From Collinsella aerofaciens (GTDB lineage Bacteria; Actinomycetota; Coriobacteriia; Coriobacteriales; Coriobacteriaceae): a stretch of DNA of 64,000 bases. The DNA is taken from assembly GCF_902364355.1 (NCBI RefSeq), contig NZ_CABJDK010000002.1, positions 271,923 through 335,922 on the forward strand, read 5' to 3'. This document shows positions 62,106-64,000 of this stretch, in pieces. A program made the translations under genes and the position numbers. Under the pieces are notes generated by a model, which had not been told where the DNA came from, made no database searches, and saw only the letters and a program-made list of their open reading frames with translations. Numbering within the stretch: position 1 is the first letter of the stretch; each line of letters opens with the position of its first letter.

Positions 62106-62359
62106 TTATAGCCTGCGCTGGCGCTGAATACAAGAGGGAAGTGGAGAAAGACGCCCATACGAGCACCTGACTAGTAGCTGGCGGGCGTTGTCGAGGGCGG
62201 GTGCCCTCCAGCGTCTGGGCGTGAGCCTGTCGGTAGTTTCAGGCGGCGTCGCCTGCACGTCGTGCACCGCGGGATAGCCCTCCTGCGCCTCATTGGGACA
62301 ATTATGAAATCGCCCTCGATCACACTGTTCTCGATGACGGTGCGCTCGAGTTTGGGCAC
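62106..62359 (-). pseudogene. Relic of an ISL3-family transposase N-terminus
   Basis: Two minus-strand frames together resemble the start of an ISL3 transposase. One reads VIEGDFIIVPMRRRRAIPRC then TTC, with a zinc-ribbon-like CxxC. Another continues DRLTPRRWRAPALDNARQLL. In intact proteins these are consecutive in one frame, so at least one frameshift is present, and the catalytic domain is absent. The assignment is from pattern memory. No terminal inverted repeats were found. The 62360-62566 stretch has no credible gene. Confidence 0.45.
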
Positions 62360-62566
62360 CTTTTTGAATAGACTGTTTCTTATGGAAGCGCGTCCTTCGC
62401 GCGCTCATTTTCTTAGTCGGAAGATGGTGATGCGGAGGCGTGCCGCTGCTGCTAGGCGGGTGCTTTCGACGGGCGCGCACCCGCGCAAATCCCATAGTGC
62501 CTTATTGACCGCTCCTTTCGGCATATCTTCACTCAAGTCCCTACACTGCTTTTGCTTTCGTCGTCT

Positions 62567-63946
62567 CTATCCGCACACGATGAGGGTGACCAGTTCATCG
62601 AGTCGTTGTTCATCGGCAGCTGTTGGCTCGATGCCGCTGTTAAAGCGTTTTCCCATCTCGCTGAGTTCAGCCATTTGTTTATCGTTGGCGTCGAATTTTG
62701 GAACAGTGAGATAATCGACTACGCTCGTTCCGAGACTTAACGCCGATGCATACGCCCCGATTGCTCCCGATACCAAAGAGGAGTTAAGGAATGCTGTGAG
62801 ATAAGCAGCCTCTGGTTCGGTTTGCACAGGGATGAAATAAACCTTGTGATCCGGAACAACCGTCTTCATCGTTCCACCGGGCATCGTCTCGGAGCCAATA
62901 TAAGCCGCAACGAAGCTGGAGCCTGACATCTCCTTCCAAACCACCTTGTACGGAGCAAATGTGTACTTACCAACGGTCCATATGGACCAGAACGGCTTGC
63001 CTTTTTGGAAGCGGCGGTAGCTGGATCTGGTTTCAAGAACATTTTTGAAGCGGGCGAGATATTGAAAAAGCTGAGGTGACGTTGCGGGAAGCTTATCGTC
63101 ACCAAACATGCCCGTCTGAGGTACGATGACGCAGCTTCCAGGGGATGGTGTTGCGTTAAAACGCGATATTTCACGACCCCGAAGGAGTGGATAGATATAG
63201 GAACTCTCAACATCGGCGGTTATGCGGGGCAGGCTGCGCCTCCCGTTTCTCGGATCGTTCGATATCCTCACAACATCAGGCACATTGGTCGCATGTGTGC
63301 TTACGAAGTAGATGCCATTTGCATCTGTTGTGACACCTTTTCGTGCGGAATAGCTCTTGTCGGATGAGGTGGCGTCCATTATCTGCGACCAAGCAGAGAG
63401 TTGGCCGTTCGACCCGACGAGCCACGGGCCATCGATGGTTCCGGGGATGGGAATGGCTTGTTTCTGTATGGGCATAGATAGAAGCTCGCCATCTACTGGC
63501 TTCCCTTGAGGCTTGCGATATTCGCGATATGTGACTGGATAAGCTGTATTTTCGCCATTACGTTTAATTATGAGAAGTGAGGGCCAATTTGCTACGCCTT
63601 CGAACGGGCGAATCGCTTTGTAGTCTTCAACGAGTTCGACGCTCATATTCTCTGAAGTTCCATTTTCATGGTGAAGAGTCCAGCGTCTGAAACCCTGGCT
63701 CGATTCATTTTTGAAAACCGTTCCTGTAATGAGGAATGCAAGCAATCCCCCTGGACGGACAAACCTATCCAAGGCGTGGTATGTGACAACGGTGGAGATG
63801 TCTGACTGAATGCCGCCAACCCAGTTATCCTCGCTAAAAATATCCATTCGTTCGCAGAGAGGTTTGATGAATTCAGCATACGGACGAGGAAGGTCGCTCC
63901 ATTTGACCCAAGGAGGGTTGCCCACGACGTAGTCAACGTCATGCAC
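62567..63946 (-). CDS. DNA N6-adenine methyltransferase, N-terminally truncated
   Basis: A 459-residue open frame from GTG 63946. It opens with VVGNPPWVKW, the NPPW catalytic motif of N6-adenine DNA methyltransferases, preceded by only four residues. Motif I for SAM binding, normally 60 or more residues upstream, is missing. The rest has a conserved methylase half (GGLLAFLITGTVFKNESSQ) and a long C-terminal region like the target-recognition part of type IIG or Eco57I-like enzymes. Upstream in frame there are six plausible family codons, then TGA at 63965-63967 next to a run of A residues, suggesting a frameshift. It is probably inactive unless the start lies in another frame beyond the window. 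Confidence 0.7.
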   Translation of the reverse strand: MHDVDYVVGNPPWVKWSDLPRPYAEFIKPLCERMDIFSEDNWVGGIQSDISTVVTYHALDRFVRPGGLLAFLITGTVFKNESSQGFRRWTLHHENGTSENMSVELVEDYKAIRPFEGVANWPSLLIIKRNGENTAYPVTYREYRKPQGKPVDGELLSMPIQKQAIPIPGTIDGPWLVGSNGQLSAWSQIMDATSSDKSYSARKGVTTDANGIYFVSTHATNVPDVVRISNDPRNGRRSLPRITADVESSYIYPLLRGREISRFNATPSPGSCVIVPQTGMFGDDKLPATSPQLFQYLARFKNVLETRSSYRRFQKGKPFWSIWTVGKYTFAPYKVVWKEMSGSSFVAAYIGSETMPGGTMKTVVPDHKVYFIPVQTEPEAAYLTAFLNSSLVSGAIGAYASALSLGTSVVDYLTVPKFDANDKQMAELSEMGKRFNSGIEPTAADEQRLDELVTLIVCG

Positions 63947-63979
63947 GCAGCCTGCTTTAATTTTTCAAGACTTTAGTCT

Positions 63980-64000
63980 GCTGGCCGCGCAGCGGCCAGC
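63980..64000. repeat. Perfect hairpin at the window edge
   Basis: GCTGGCCGC-gca-GCGGCCAGC ends exactly at the last base, with AGACT/AGTCT pairing beside it. It may continue beyond the window. It could be a terminator or an insertion boundary next to the truncated methyltransferase. Confidence 0.5.

Overview
The window looks like a chromosome segment of a gut actinobacterium of class Coriobacteriia, most likely Collinsella. This is inferred, not searched. The grounds are high G+C protein genes with bacterial actinobacterial-type content (GatCAB, type III glutamine synthetase, fused MurT-GatD, sortase pili with YQIF-type pilins, class 4 glycosidase with its PTS) and a tmRNA whose tag ends in MALAA. 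About 50 credible protein genes, one tmRNA, one tRNA and many structured intergenic repeats are present. I ran no searches; family names rest on motifs read by eye.

Layout. 0-8.3 kb: a sortase-assembled pilus locus with a large beta-helix adhesin cut by the window start, two pilin-like proteins (MPSTG and LPLTG anchors), a 1 kb stretch with a duplicated small-gene module, and a class C sortase. 8.6-12.2 kb: gatC-gatA-gatB. 12.4-17.1 kb: an AraC regulator divergent from two half-size ABC transporters. 17.3-19.6 kb: a DUF6110-type small protein and a P1B ATPase with an unusual metal-site motif. 19.7-20.6 kb: a RelB/DinJ-like antitoxin and PIN toxin. 20.7-22.4 kb: a hypothetical gene, ssrA (tmRNA), and a repeat-rich gap with a five-unit palindromic array. 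22.4-27.3 kb: patatin, rplM-rpsI, glmM, a stand-alone PTS EIIA (crr-like) and nagB. 27.7-30.7 kb: a 999-residue ATPase-BTAD regulator. 30.8-38.2 kb, mostly minus strand: yhbY, a methyltransferase behind a terminator-like hairpin, a UPF0210 protein, and metF / MetH-activation / metH as a compact operon. 38.6-41 kb: glnN and tRNA-Glu. 41-45.4 kb: two TPR-like proteins in an operon with a fused MurT-GatD. 45.9-50.8 kb: two metal-dependent alcohol/polyol dehydrogenases, a D-2-hydroxyacid dehydrogenase and a multi-cluster ferredoxin. 50.9-56.2 kb: an alpha-glucoside PTS locus (GntR regulator, zinc dehydrogenase, EIICB, GH4 phospho-glucosidase) with visible operators. 56.4-61.4 kb: ychF, a small membrane protein, a divergent XRE/hypothetical pair around a 24-bp perfect palindrome, ansA and guaA. 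61.4-64 kb: decayed accessory DNA after guaA (DUF3800-like fragment, ISL3-like transposase relic, a DNA methyltransferase lacking its N-terminal part).

How it fits together. The EIICB at 53.1 kb has no EIIA domain, and the stand-alone EIIA at 25.8 kb could supply it; the GH4 enzyme would then cleave the phosphorylated alpha-glucoside. glmM, nagB and MurT-GatD are parts of amino-sugar and peptidoglycan metabolism. metF, the MetH activation protein and metH form a B12-dependent methionine branch, and glnN covers ammonia assimilation.

The least explained material is between the genes: a dispersed hairpin family with a GGGACAGG-type loop (five places), a 62-bp tandem palindrome array after ssrA, and two very long perfect inverted repeats (41 and 32 bp arms) each enclosing a smaller hairpin.
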